A DNA stretch of 64,000 nt from a bacterium (lineage in GTDB: Bacteria; UBP4; UBA4092; JAOAEQ01), in assembly GCA_026416715.1 (NCBI GenBank), contig JAOAEQ010000011.1, positions 1 to 64,000 on the forward strand, written 5' to 3'. The notes beneath the pieces are model-generated. The model saw only the letters and a list, made by a program, of their open reading frames with translations. It was not told the origin of the DNA and did not search any database. Positions within the stretch are counted from its first letter, which is position 1. Every line of letters starts with the position of its first letter. The position numbers and the translations under genes are program-made. Positions 25,600 through 34,513 of this stretch are shown here, one piece after another.

Positions 25600-26739
25600 A
25601 TGAAATCCTGTCCTGCGTGTAAATATCAGAATGAAGATGATGCAAAGTTCTGTAAAGGATGCGGTATTCCACTCAAATCCGCGCCGGTAACCGTTGCTGC
25701 GGAAGAGACAGAGAAACAGCCGATTAGTGCAAAGACGGTATTCCAAAAAGTTGACAAAGAAATTGATGGTAATAACATTGAAATAAAAACTATCCGATGC
25801 CCGAACTGTGGAAATGATACGCTGCCTGATTTTGAAACCTGTACGCAATGCGGGAGACCATTGATTCCGATTGCGGTTCAATCGTATATGCAATCGCAGA
25901 AACAAGAAGCATCGGAAAAATTCAATCTCGAAAAAAAACGTATCAATGGTAACGAAGAGATAAAAAATCAACCGCAACCGCCAGCGGAACCGTTCAAGGA
26001 AGAGTCGCCCGATGAATCATGGGAAGTGGTTTACTGTCCAGTTTGCGGAAGGAGAACGCGAACCAGTTTTGGATATTGCCTGAACTGTCGGGTCAGTTTA
26101 AGTCCACAATCGCAACTGGCAACAGGCTCTGATTCCGCTAGTATTACCAGCCGCCCAGTAGAACTTCAACCTACTGAAGCTAGAGGTTTACCACCGGCGG
26201 ATATCGCCGGAGAAAAACCGAAACCAGCAATTCACAAGAATCGGTTACGAGCTATTATTCCGATAATTATTGTGATTTTTATTGTCAGTATAATATTCCT
26301 AGGGATACTGTTATTCGTTTATCGTTCGCATCGTTCAGAACGAATTGCACTAGAAGAAGAACTGGGTTCAGTTGCTGAAACAGGAATAACGGCGGAAATA
26401 TCAGCGGTTGTTGCAGTTTTCGATACCGTCCGTGATGCAACGCTGGCGAAAGATACCGAGTTGCTCATGAGCTGTTATTCCGCTCAATTTCCGGATTATC
26501 AGCAAAAACTTAAGGATACTGAAGAAACGATTCGAACCTATGATATTGTTTCCTTAACCTATGTGATAGATAGTTCGGCGATAAAAATTACTCCGGATAC
26601 AGCGGAACTACCGATACAATGGCAGATTAAATTGCGTAAATATGATGACGGGTCGACTATCTCCGCTACCGATTCGAATTATGTTGTTCTGACTAAAGAA
26701 AATAACCGCTGGAAAATTGTTCAAGTGTTCCAGCGGTAG
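25600..26739 (+). CDS. Zinc-ribbon membrane protein with C-terminal NTF2-like domain
   Basis: Three C-x2-C...C-x2-C zinc ribbons lie in the N-terminal half: C-P-A-C...C-K-G-C-G (about 4-21), C-P-N-C-G...C-T-Q-C-G (about 67-85), and C-P-V-C-G...C-L-N-C (about 146-164). A transmembrane helix (about 222-246) separates these cytoplasmic ribbons from a region (about 270-379) shaped like an NTF2/SnoaL-type domain with the closing W-K-I-V-Q-V-F-Q. The ATG at 25600 is preferred over an in-frame upstream start that adds six residues. The stop lies only 24 bases from that of the convergent GHL10 gene. Function unknown. Confidence 0.7.
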   Translation: MKSCPACKYQNEDDAKFCKGCGIPLKSAPVTVAAEETEKQPISAKTVFQKVDKEIDGNNIEIKTIRCPNCGNDTLPDFETCTQCGRPLIPIAVQSYMQSQKQEASEKFNLEKKRINGNEEIKNQPQPPAEPFKEESPDESWEVVYCPVCGRRTRTSFGYCLNCRVSLSPQSQLATGSDSASITSRPVELQPTEARGLPPADIAGEKPKPAIHKNRLRAIIPIIIVIFIVSIIFLGILLFVYRSHRSERIALEEELGSVAETGITAEISAVVAVFDTVRDATLAKDTELLMSCYSAQFPDYQQKLKDTEETIRTYDIVSLTYVIDSSAIKITPDTAELPIQWQIKLRKYDDGSTISATDSNYVVLTKENNRWKIVQVFQR

Positions 26740-26763
26740 ACATTATACAAAATTGGAAATATG

Positions 26764-27771
26764 TTATAATTCCTGATTTGCAGATTTAAGTTCAGCGAGT
26801 TGTTCTTTTGATATTCCGGGGTAATGATAGATCACTACACCATCCGCTCCTGCTGCTTTCGCTGCTTGCATTCCGAGTCGAATCTCACCAGGTTTCATCT
26901 CTTCTATTGGATATCCGAATCCGGCATAATAGTTACATTTCCCTTTCATTTCTTTAAGTCCTAATTCGGTAGCTTCTTTAACCCAGGTGATAGGTTTACC
27001 CCACTGTTTTTGCGCATAAATCATCGTGCAAAGGTGGTCGAGTTGGTCTGCAAACGATGGCCAATCTTGCAGAACATTTTTTCGCGCAATATCCGGTGTC
27101 GGAAATACTGCAGCTGAAAGTTTTAAATTTGGCGGGATTTGGTTTCGTATCTGGCGAACAGTATCAGTTATCGTTTGATATCGCCATTGAGTCCACTGCT
27201 GATATAATGCTGACTTCGGGTCGAGCGGAACATCCACCGGATCAACCCCAGTTTCTTTCATATATCTTCCTCGACAATTCAAACAATAACAGAAACTATA
27301 TTCTGGCACTTCATCACGCGGAATTGCTAATCTACCCTGAAACGCAAAAATATCTGGATATCGGATAAAATCTAGATGGAGTCCATCACATCCGGTTTCC
27401 GCAACTTTCTTTTGTACCCGCTGTAAATAATAGTTCAAATAATGCTTATTATCCGGGCACCACCAACTATGTTTACCCCAAAGTATCTTCTGGCGGGTAT
27501 TATATCCTTCACGGCTGACCGCAAGCCAATATGGCCGTTCATTCATAGTTTTCCGGACTTCGTTATCCTGTGAAACCAAATTATTTATCATCCAAGCATG
27601 GAATTCAAGTCCAACTTGATGTGCCTGTTCAACGAGTTTCGATATTTCTTGCGGAGAAGCAGTTTCTACAAGAACCCAAACTTTTTCTGCACCGACCTCT
27701 TTCATTTCAGCACAAGACCGAGCGAAATCCATATCTGAGTTGTATATAACCCAAAATCCTTGAAGAATCAT
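26764..27771 (-). CDS. GHL10 (DUF187-type) glycoside hydrolase-like protein, cytoplasmic form
   Basis: The 335-residue protein reads as a TIM barrel of the GHL10/PF02638 group. Diagnostic are G-L-E-F-H-A-W-M after the third strand and G-L-H-L-D-F-I-R-Y-P on strand 4, followed by a loop with C-Y-C-L-N-C, then L-S-A-A-V-F-P and D-G-V-V-I-Y-H-Y. There is no signal peptide. It lies 99 bases downstream of a secreted member of the same family on the same strand, so the two may act on one substrate inside and outside the cell. The activity is not established. Confidence 0.8.
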   Translation of the reverse strand: MILQGFWVIYNSDMDFARSCAEMKEVGAEKVWVLVETASPQEISKLVEQAHQVGLEFHAWMINNLVSQDNEVRKTMNERPYWLAVSREGYNTRQKILWGKHSWWCPDNKHYLNYYLQRVQKKVAETGCDGLHLDFIRYPDIFAFQGRLAIPRDEVPEYSFCYCLNCRGRYMKETGVDPVDVPLDPKSALYQQWTQWRYQTITDTVRQIRNQIPPNLKLSAAVFPTPDIARKNVLQDWPSFADQLDHLCTMIYAQKQWGKPITWVKEATELGLKEMKGKCNYYAGFGYPIEEMKPGEIRLGMQAAKAAGADGVVIYHYPGISKEQLAELKSANQEL

Positions 27772-27793
27772 AATGGTGCACTAACGAAACTAG

Positions 27794-27853
27794 GTAAAAC
27801 GAAATAAACGCAAACTCGTAGAAGGTGTAATTCTAACGTTCTTTCGTTTTTAC
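27794..27853. repeat. Inverted repeat between the two GHL10 genes
   Basis: GTAAAACGAAA (27794-27804) faces TTTCGTTTTTAC (27842-27853), identical except for one extra base. It resembles the ACGAAA/TTTCGT repeats near 16.3, 37.6 and 53.8 kb. Confidence 0.5.
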
Positions 27854-27870
27854 GATCTTACGTTTTACAG

Positions 27871-30237
27871 TTACTTTTTCATCCATTTTTGGAGTTTACC
27901 TCCTAACGGACCGTAATCCATAATCAGAATGTATAGGGTATGTCCGTTATCGGTAAACGCTACTCCACGGGGATGCGTTACCGGCGGCGTTCCACCAACC
28001 AAATCAGCAATGTGTTGTTCATGCGTATTGAAAACATGCACGCAATTCAATCCATAATTGCTAACATAGATATTTCCCTGGCGATCAACATCGACGGCGC
28101 CGGAAGCATCCTGAACTTTAATTAAATCTTCTTTCTGTTCATAGTTAGCAATTCCTTTTTTTATTCCGCCAACCCATTTATGAATTGCGCCACTCGCTTC
28201 ATCAGCAATATAAACCGTTTTCCCATCTCGAGTTACTCCGATTCCACGATTGATATGTATGGTTTGCGAAGTCACATCTCCAAACGGACTCCCTGGAACT
28301 TCTTTTCCCTCTGGAGTATAGATATGCCATCGGTTATGCAGTTTTTCCACCACATAGAGATATCCCGCATCAGAGATATCCAAATCCCCAGGAACATAGG
28401 GTAACTCAAATCCGGGGAATGGTTTTCCATCTTTCGCGCGGAATTTTAGAATCCGACCGGTAGTATCGCAAGATACATAAACGTATCCTTTCCGGTCAAC
28501 ATCAATTCCAGATGGATTCAGTATCGGGACTTCTCTTCCGTGCGAATCGAGTCCAACACTGATTTTTGAAAATGCGGATTCTAATCCATTCGGTTCAAAT
28601 ATCCGAATATTCGGAGGACGCAGTTCGGTCAACCAGACTTTTCCTTCCTGGTCACAGACCGCATATTGTCCAACCTTATAACTGCTACCAAAATCGCCTC
28701 CTTGAATATAGTTGCCTGATGGATGATAGATATGAATTCTGGTATATTCACTTTCACCGAGATTTTCTGCGGTATCGTACGCACGAACCCGCAGATATAT
28801 TTTCGTTTGTGCGGGTAGTGCAGGGATAGATTCTGCAGTGGTAAATATATCGCGCGTTTGCGGATCGCGAATCATTTTTAGTTCTGCGATGTTTTCTGTT
28901 CCATCAGGTGAATAAATGGTGTAACTGAGTGAAACGGAATTTTCTTCGATACCCGAACCATCAGTAATTTTGCAGGCAACCCGAAATGGTTCGCCAGCTC
29001 GAACAATTTGTGGTATAGTTCGTAGTTCGGTGATTAATGGACCTACCACGTCAGCTTTTGTTGAAGTTTTCCACCACATATCTTCTATACCAGGAGCAAT
29101 AGCTGGTTGGGCAAACGGACCAGCAATAAGCGCTTCCGCAAATTTTGTTCGATTCTGTTTTGAAAAAAGCGTTAAATAATCGAACACCGTTATTCCCCGG
29201 ATTCTATCGTTTTTCGCCTCCTCGCGAGCTATTTCAATCTGTTTAACCAAATCCTCTGCGGTTTTCAATTGATAAGGACCGGTGCCAGGATAAATCAGCC
29301 GTTGATGTTGATTCTGTAAATGCCGTTTCGCCCAAGCGCGATATTGTTCGTTATCTGGTGTATACATCATCGGACAGATGAAATCAATAATTCCTTCTGC
29401 AAGCCACCGATGTGAATCCTGCAGATAGTAGGTATATCCATCATCATAGTCTCCCCAAACTGATGCGGATAACATGAGGTTCGGTTTAACCGATTTTATT
29501 CCCTGATATGTTTTACGAACTAATGCGGTAACCTGTTCTCTGCGGAATTCGTTCCAGAGTTCAGGGTTTTCATCTGGGGTAGCATTCGTCTGGTCATAGA
29601 ATCGTTTCAAACTGACCGAATCGAATGAATAACTTGCACCGTAGTACCTGACGTAATCGAAATGGAGTCCGTCAATATCATATTTCTGGATAATTTCCAT
29701 AAAAATGTTATACAGATACTCCTGCACTTCCGGATGCGCAGGATTTAATACTACATATTCATTACTGAGTTCCATTTTTTTGCCATCGCGAGTATAACAG
29801 AACCATTCCGGATGAGTATGCCAGATATGCGCTCGTGATTTCGGTGGAACTTTCCCACGCCATGCAGGATAAACGTTTACCCACGCATGAAGTTGTAATC
29901 CGAGTCGATGCGCTTCTTCAACCGCGATAGCTAAAGGATCCCAGCCCGGGTCATTCCCATCCGGACTGATTTGTTCTGCCCACGGTTCATAATCTGATTT
30001 ATAATACGATTCCGCCTGACCACGAACCTGGAATATCACGATATTAAAATTGGTTTCTTTAACGTTTTTCATTATCATTTTAATGTCTTCTGGTGAATTA
30101 TAACTCCATCGCGATATCCAGATAGCGCGCGCTTCTTTCACCAGCGGTTCATTTTCAGCAAAAGTTATTTGGATACTTAGTAAAAAAATGAAACACCAGA
30201 GTAGTATGAGCGAATGAATGAATTTTGCGTGTGCCAT
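27871..30237 (-). CDS. Secreted GHL10 glycoside hydrolase-like protein with NHL-type propeller
   Basis: The 788-residue protein begins with a signal peptide (about 1-27, cleavage after F-A). Residues 30-380 form a GHL10 barrel with A-R-A-I-W-I-S-R-W, L-Q-L-H-A-W-V-N and G-L-H-F-D-Y-V-R-Y. A region of about 100 residues with an Ig-like pattern follows (about 400-500). The C-terminal 280 residues carry repeated G-x-x-V-D-x-x-G-x-x-Y-V units typical of NHL beta-propellers, which usually bind sugars or protein. Upstream there is an extended -10 promoter and an AAAGGA Shine-Dalgarno. An extracellular or periplasmic polysaccharide-active enzyme is the likely role. Confidence 0.85.
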   Translation of the reverse strand: MAHAKFIHSLILLWCFIFLLSIQITFAENEPLVKEARAIWISRWSYNSPEDIKMIMKNVKETNFNIVIFQVRGQAESYYKSDYEPWAEQISPDGNDPGWDPLAIAVEEAHRLGLQLHAWVNVYPAWRGKVPPKSRAHIWHTHPEWFCYTRDGKKMELSNEYVVLNPAHPEVQEYLYNIFMEIIQKYDIDGLHFDYVRYYGASYSFDSVSLKRFYDQTNATPDENPELWNEFRREQVTALVRKTYQGIKSVKPNLMLSASVWGDYDDGYTYYLQDSHRWLAEGIIDFICPMMYTPDNEQYRAWAKRHLQNQHQRLIYPGTGPYQLKTAEDLVKQIEIAREEAKNDRIRGITVFDYLTLFSKQNRTKFAEALIAGPFAQPAIAPGIEDMWWKTSTKADVVGPLITELRTIPQIVRAGEPFRVACKITDGSGIEENSVSLSYTIYSPDGTENIAELKMIRDPQTRDIFTTAESIPALPAQTKIYLRVRAYDTAENLGESEYTRIHIYHPSGNYIQGGDFGSSYKVGQYAVCDQEGKVWLTELRPPNIRIFEPNGLESAFSKISVGLDSHGREVPILNPSGIDVDRKGYVYVSCDTTGRILKFRAKDGKPFPGFELPYVPGDLDISDAGYLYVVEKLHNRWHIYTPEGKEVPGSPFGDVTSQTIHINRGIGVTRDGKTVYIADEASGAIHKWVGGIKKGIANYEQKEDLIKVQDASGAVDVDRQGNIYVSNYGLNCVHVFNTHEQHIADLVGGTPPVTHPRGVAFTDNGHTLYILIMDYGPLGGKLQKWMKK

Positions 30238-30277
30238 ATGTTATAAATAATCCTTTCGATATAAAATTGGGATTTTT

Positions 30278-30286
30278 ATTATAGCA
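30278..30286 (-). promoter_or_regulatory. Extended -10 promoter of the secreted GHL10 gene
   Basis: On the minus strand TGC-TATAAT (30286 down to 30278) is a perfect extended -10 element. Its -35 region is weak, which extended -10 promoters tolerate. It lies about 40 bases ahead of the ATG at 30237. Confidence 0.55.
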
Positions 30287-30479
30287 GAAATAAGTAATAA
30301 TGAGGAAATAAATGAGGAAATTAGGTTAAACGAGAAAACAAAATCCGGTATTATTATCTCGTTTACGCATAGTAAACGCAAAATATTTAATAAGGCAAAC
30401 ACACTGTTTTAGAATGAACGTATATTAGAAAATTGGCAGAAATAAGATTATAAAATGCTGGTGAGGAAGTCTTATAAAG

Positions 30480-31490
30480 TTATCGAATGAATTTTAGCGG
30501 ATTAACGGGAGTACCATCTCTATGCACTTCAAAATGTACGTGCGGACCGGTTGACAGACCGCTACTACCAACCCGAGCAATCGGTTGTCCTTTTTTAACA
30601 TAATCTCCCGGTCGAACGAGTAAAAATGAACAATGTCCGTATATGGTTTCGTACCCTCGATTATGACGAATCACTACGGTTTTCCCTAACAGTCCGTTCC
30701 AACCGGATTCAATAACCCGACCACTTTCCGCAGCAACAATCGTTGCGCCATACGATGCTGCAATATCTATCCCAGTATGGAGTCGAGCTCCGCCACCCAT
30801 TGGATGGGTTCGATATCCGAATCGGGAAGTAATTCTCCCTTGCACCGGTAATCTGAATCCAGTTCCAGTTTGATTTCCAAGCGCAATTTGAATCGCTTTC
30901 TGCCCAGGTAGAAAAATCCGAGTTCCGGATTTAACTTCAGTTGCTGAAGTTAATCCGTTTACCAATAGGATATCTTCAACTTTTATACGATATGTTTTTG
31001 CGAGTGAGGTTATTGATTGGTTTTTAGTGACTGTGCGAAACACTCCAACTTGATTCGGGACTTTGATAATTCTTCCCGGCTGGAGTGCGTGTGCGTCTAG
31101 AGAAGGATTCTCTGCTAGAATAGTCTGCGGGGTAACTCCATATTTTTGGGCAATGCTCCAAATTGATTCCCCGGAGGAAATTCGATGATGATAAACCACA
31201 ACTTTATTCGTATTCGGTGGCCGTTCTGTTGCATTCGTTGATTCACCCGCATGTGAAATGGTTTTTCCAGCGTTTTCTACAGACTGCTCTGGAGTAGCAA
31301 TCGGCGTTGAATTTGATGTCGGTTCATTGATTGCGATAGTATTTTTCGGAGATTTAACTTCGGAAGGTGTTGGTATCGTCGCAAAATATAGCCGGCCAAT
31401 TCCTGCGAACATTATTGCAATTGTAATTACAGTGCTAATCAGAACCGAATATGGTATTTTACTGTTGCGCTCTCTGTTTTTTTCTATCAT
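30480..31490 (-). CDS. LysM-LysM-M23 peptidoglycan endopeptidase
   Basis: After a short cytoplasmic tail and a transmembrane anchor (about 14-33) comes a Ser/Thr/Pro-rich linker, two LysM domains (about 101-145 with S-S-G-E-S-I-W-S-I-A-Q-K-Y-G and about 152-197), and a C-terminal M23 domain (about 210-336). The M23 zinc site is intact: H-T-G-I-D and H-V-H-F-E. It should cleave peptidoglycan cross-bridges in the periplasm while anchored to the inner membrane. A clear sigma-70 promoter lies about 45 bases upstream. Confidence 0.92.
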   Translation of the reverse strand: MIEKNRERNSKIPYSVLISTVITIAIMFAGIGRLYFATIPTPSEVKSPKNTIAINEPTSNSTPIATPEQSVENAGKTISHAGESTNATERPPNTNKVVVYHHRISSGESIWSIAQKYGVTPQTILAENPSLDAHALQPGRIIKVPNQVGVFRTVTKNQSITSLAKTYRIKVEDILLVNGLTSATEVKSGTRIFLPGQKAIQIALGNQTGTGFRLPVQGRITSRFGYRTHPMGGGARLHTGIDIAASYGATIVAAESGRVIESGWNGLLGKTVVIRHNRGYETIYGHCSFLLVRPGDYVKKGQPIARVGSSGLSTGPHVHFEVHRDGTPVNPLKFIR

Positions 31491-31534
31491 TATTCAACCC
31501 TAGAATCCTAAAAAAATAAATCCTGTGCGAAAAT

Positions 31535-31563
31535 AGTATAACGATAACTCTATAAAATGTCAA
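31535..31563 (-). promoter_or_regulatory. Sigma-70-type promoter for the LysM/M23 gene
   Basis: Reading on the minus strand, TTGACA (31563-31558) and TATACT (31540-31535) are 17 bases apart, close to the ideal consensus. Transcription should begin near 31528, leaving a leader of about 38 bases. The -35 lies in a 17-base sequence ATTTTGCTTGACATTTT that recurs in the divergent promoter at 31.92 kb. Confidence 0.85.
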
Positions 31564-31923
31564 GCAAAATCTTGCTATTTTTGTAAAAAATAAAAAAATA
31601 AAATACACCTTACTTTATTTTAAGGCATAACATTATACTTTTTCGTATCTCGCATATAAAATAAATTTTGCAATTATTATACCATAACTAGCTACATTGT
31701 TTGTTTCCTTTCGATGATATATTTCACGTTGTAACTAATCGGACAACCAGTAATCGTTGCGATTTTTTCGGTAGAGAAAATCGCAGATTGTTGAACGGTA
31801 AAAAGAATATTTCTATTTTGTAAAAACGTTAAAACGCTCTCTAAGCAGTAAAATAAAGAACGAATAACGAAAAACCAATACATTACCTTGCCGCATTTCG
31901 CTATAATATTTACAATATTTTGC

Positions 31924-31952
31924 TTGACATTTTTCTCAATTCCCAGTAGTTT
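31924..31952 (+). promoter_or_regulatory. Sigma-70-type promoter for the BamA-like gene
   Basis: TTGACA (31924-31929) and TAGTTT (31947-31952) have a 17-base spacer. The -35 sits in the same 17-base sequence as in the divergent promoter at 31.56 kb. The predicted start site, near 31959, is only a few bases before the ATG at 31965, so the message would be almost leaderless; the -10 is weak, so this remains tentative. Confidence 0.55.
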
Positions 31953-31964
31953 GATTGAGTGCTT

Positions 31965-33536
31965 ATGATAATTGCTAATCGACAAACTTCATTGCGATAT
32001 TTATTTTTCATACTTTTTTTTATAATTCTTACTCAACTATTATTTGCACAAGAGCCTCCTATAACCTATACAATCCAAACTATCGGGTTTATAGGAAATC
32101 AGGAAATTCCATCAAGCGAATTAGTGCAAGTGGTTCCGATACGTGCTGGGCAAGAATATAGTCGTGATTCGGTCATTGAAGGAAAATATAATATACTATC
32201 ATTTTATGGAGAACATGGTTATATTTATGCCAAAGTGAAAGAATTACTCTATGTGAATGAAACCACCGGTGATATCGCGTTAACCTATGAAATTTCTGAA
32301 GGGAAAAAAGCCTATTTCGGGAAAATTAGTCTGGTCGGCAATACCAAAACACATGACCGTGTCATCTGGCGAAAACTCACCATTCGTCCGGGAGAAGTAT
32401 ACAATCGGAAAGAGGTGTTTACGTCACAACGGAAATTAATGTTATTAGGATATTTCGATGAAGTTAAAATTGAACCAGCGAATCCGACTGTGGAAGAAGA
32501 AATTGTCGATTTGATTATTTCGGTGAAAGAGCGGCAGACCGGATTGATCAGTTTGGGAACCGGATATAGCACGGAAGAAGGGGTTCGTGGCTATGCGCGA
32601 TATCGGCAGACGAATTTGTTTGGAAAAGGGCAGCGGTTTGGAGCGAGTGTCTATTTATCCGAACAAGGTGATTTAGTCGAACGTGGCCGAGAGGTCAATC
32701 TCGATTTTTATGAACCGTATTTGTTTAATACCATGAACGGATTCGGTTCGAACATTTATTTCCGACGAGAAAATCTAGAAAATTATAGTCTTCGACGTCG
32801 TGGCGGAAAGATGTATGTAGAACGGAGTTCAGCCGATGGTCGAATAAAATATTCGGCTCAATATCGATTGGAAGAAAATCAGATGTGTTATATCAAAAAC
32901 ACTGTTGACCCAGAAATCATTGCGCTGGAAGGAACGAAAACTGACCTCGGAGTTTTCAGTGTTAACCTTACAAAAGATACCCGGGATAATTTAGCGAATC
33001 CACACCGGGGACAACTTCAATCGTTAACCGCAGAATTAGCGTATCGCTGGCTAGGGTCAGAAGCAGACTATTATAAAGTGTATGCAGATTTACGGACCTA
33101 TTTCCAATTATTCAAATCGGAATGGATATTAGGGTTCCGAACCGCTGGCGGGTTTGCTGAACCGTTTGGTCACTCCGACTCTATCCCAATCTACGAACGA
33201 TTTTATGCGGGTGGCGGCGAATCGGTTCGTGGGATTAAAGACCGGTATCTCGGTCCAAAAGATTTAGATGGTTATCCCGTTGGTGGCGATGCGATATTAT
33301 TATTGAACGTAGAATTGCGCTTCCCGATCTATAAACAATTCGGCGGGGTCGTTTTCTATGACTACGGCAATGTTTGGGAGAAACTCTCTGATGTTAATCT
33401 AAATGATATGCAATCGTCGGTTGGTATTGGGTTCAGGTATCAGACGCCAATCGGTCCATTCCGCATTGATTATGGTATTAAAATTCCGAAAGAAGATAAT
33501 GGCCGATTCCATATTAGTGTGGGTCAGACGTTCTAA
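31965..33536 (+). CDS. BamA/TamA-type outer-membrane protein
   Basis: From the ATG at 31965 the 523-residue precursor has a signal peptide (about 1-28, ending L-L-F-A), about two POTRA-like domains (Y-T-I-Q-T-I-G-F-I-G-N and K-K-A-Y-F-G-K-I-S-L-V-G-N), and a C-terminal surface-antigen barrel (about 185-523). The barrel contains the G-G-G-E-S-V-R-G motif of Omp85 proteins and ends with aromatic F. It is shorter than classic BamA, which has five POTRA domains, so it could be the main BamA of a divergent phylum or a TamA-like paralogue. It shows that the organism has an outer membrane. Two coiled-coil periplasmic proteins follow. Confidence 0.88.
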   Translation: MIIANRQTSLRYLFFILFFIILTQLLFAQEPPITYTIQTIGFIGNQEIPSSELVQVVPIRAGQEYSRDSVIEGKYNILSFYGEHGYIYAKVKELLYVNETTGDIALTYEISEGKKAYFGKISLVGNTKTHDRVIWRKLTIRPGEVYNRKEVFTSQRKLMLLGYFDEVKIEPANPTVEEEIVDLIISVKERQTGLISLGTGYSTEEGVRGYARYRQTNLFGKGQRFGASVYLSEQGDLVERGREVNLDFYEPYLFNTMNGFGSNIYFRRENLENYSLRRRGGKMYVERSSADGRIKYSAQYRLEENQMCYIKNTVDPEIIALEGTKTDLGVFSVNLTKDTRDNLANPHRGQLQSLTAELAYRWLGSEADYYKVYADLRTYFQLFKSEWILGFRTAGGFAEPFGHSDSIPIYERFYAGGGESVRGIKDRYLGPKDLDGYPVGGDAILLLNVELRFPIYKQFGGVVFYDYGNVWEKLSDVNLNDMQSSVGIGFRYQTPIGPFRIDYGIKIPKEDNGRFHISVGQTF

Positions 33537-33621
33537 GATAGAGCAGAATAAGAATCGAGAAATAGTGAAATAATTGTTTCTAAATATTCTGGTATAAGTT
33601 TTGCATAATTAGGTAGTAGTT

Positions 33622-34419
33622 ATGCAATTCTATATGAAACTTTTTACTATAATCCAAGTACTGTTGTTGCTGGTTAGTCTTAACATTGCTGGATATGCCC
33701 AAGTCCATCCACTACCACCACCTACCCAACCAGCTCCTGTTCCACCTCGATATATACCGAAGCCATCTCCCATCGTTCCTGCGGATAAACCGATGCCGAT
33801 AGATTTAGCCCAATTGCAGAAAGTGTATCAAGACTTGCGCACGGAACGCGACCGGCTTGAAAAAGAAATTGATATTGCGGTTGGGAACATTCGGCAGTTG
33901 AAAAATGACTTGCGAAATACCGATAACCCGGTCAGTAAATTTTTTTATCGACGGCAGTTAGAAACCCAATTTGCTGCGTTTCGTGAGAAAGTTGAACAGC
34001 TAGAACTAGTTGAAGAACGGCTTACCGGGATAATTCGCGAATTCGGCAAACGGATTAGTCTAGAACCTACCGGAATTCAGCCGACACCACCACTTCGCCC
34101 AATACCATTCCAGAATCAACCCTCTCCATTACGACCGGATTTTTCATCAGAACGAACCTTTGATCCGGAACCAGTCGTTATTCCGCCGGATTTCGACCAC
34201 TGGCCTAGAATAGAAAAAACGAAATATCTCCAGCAGCAAATCCAACGGATTACTGCGGAGAAAAAACAACTTGAAACCGCTATTCACCAGTATCAAACTG
34301 ATTTAGCTAAGCTGAGAAAGTTGCTTGACCAAGAAGCTAATCCGAAATCCGAAACGCTCAATGCCAACGAGTTCTTGGAGCGCGATGCTGCACCTAGCAG
34401 TCGAAACCCTCATCCATAA
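33622..34419 (+). CDS. Secreted Pro-rich coiled-coil protein of unknown function
   Basis: I do not recognise a family. The 265-residue protein has a signal peptide (about 1-26, ending G-Y-A-Q), a Pro-rich stretch (about 29-60), a coiled-coil (about 65-135), a second Pro-rich spacer, and a second coiled-coil (about 205-245). It lies 85 bases downstream of the BamA-like gene, where many diderms keep a periplasmic chaperone such as Skp. A chaperone or scaffold role is only suggested by position. Confidence 0.6.
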   Translation: MQFYMKLFTIIQVLLLLVSLNIAGYAQVHPLPPPTQPAPVPPRYIPKPSPIVPADKPMPIDLAQLQKVYQDLRTERDRLEKEIDIAVGNIRQLKNDLRNTDNPVSKFFYRRQLETQFAAFREKVEQLELVEERLTGIIREFGKRISLEPTGIQPTPPLRPIPFQNQPSPLRPDFSSERTFDPEPVVIPPDFDHWPRIEKTKYLQQQIQRITAEKKQLETAIHQYQTDLAKLRKLLDQEANPKSETLNANEFLERDAAPSSRNPHP

Positions 34420-34513
34420 ACAGTAGCGGAGGGCGACCCTGCTCGAGTGAGTACAGGTTTTGTACAATTTGGTGCGATTATAATCAGGATTGAGATGAAA
34501 AGGAGGAAAATTA

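Larger units (their letters stand above)
31491..31964. other. AT-rich divergent promoter region
   Basis: This 474-base gap separates the minus-strand M23 gene from the plus-strand BamA-like gene. It holds the two promoters listed separately and otherwise AT-rich sequence. A 97-codon minus-strand open frame (31692-31985) overlaps the BamA-like start and the promoter and is not credible as a gene. Confidence 0.5.

Noticed and set aside
31692-31985. A 97-codon minus-strand open frame
   Set aside because: It overlaps the promoter and signal peptide region of the BamA-like gene, lacks a Shine-Dalgarno and resembles no protein.
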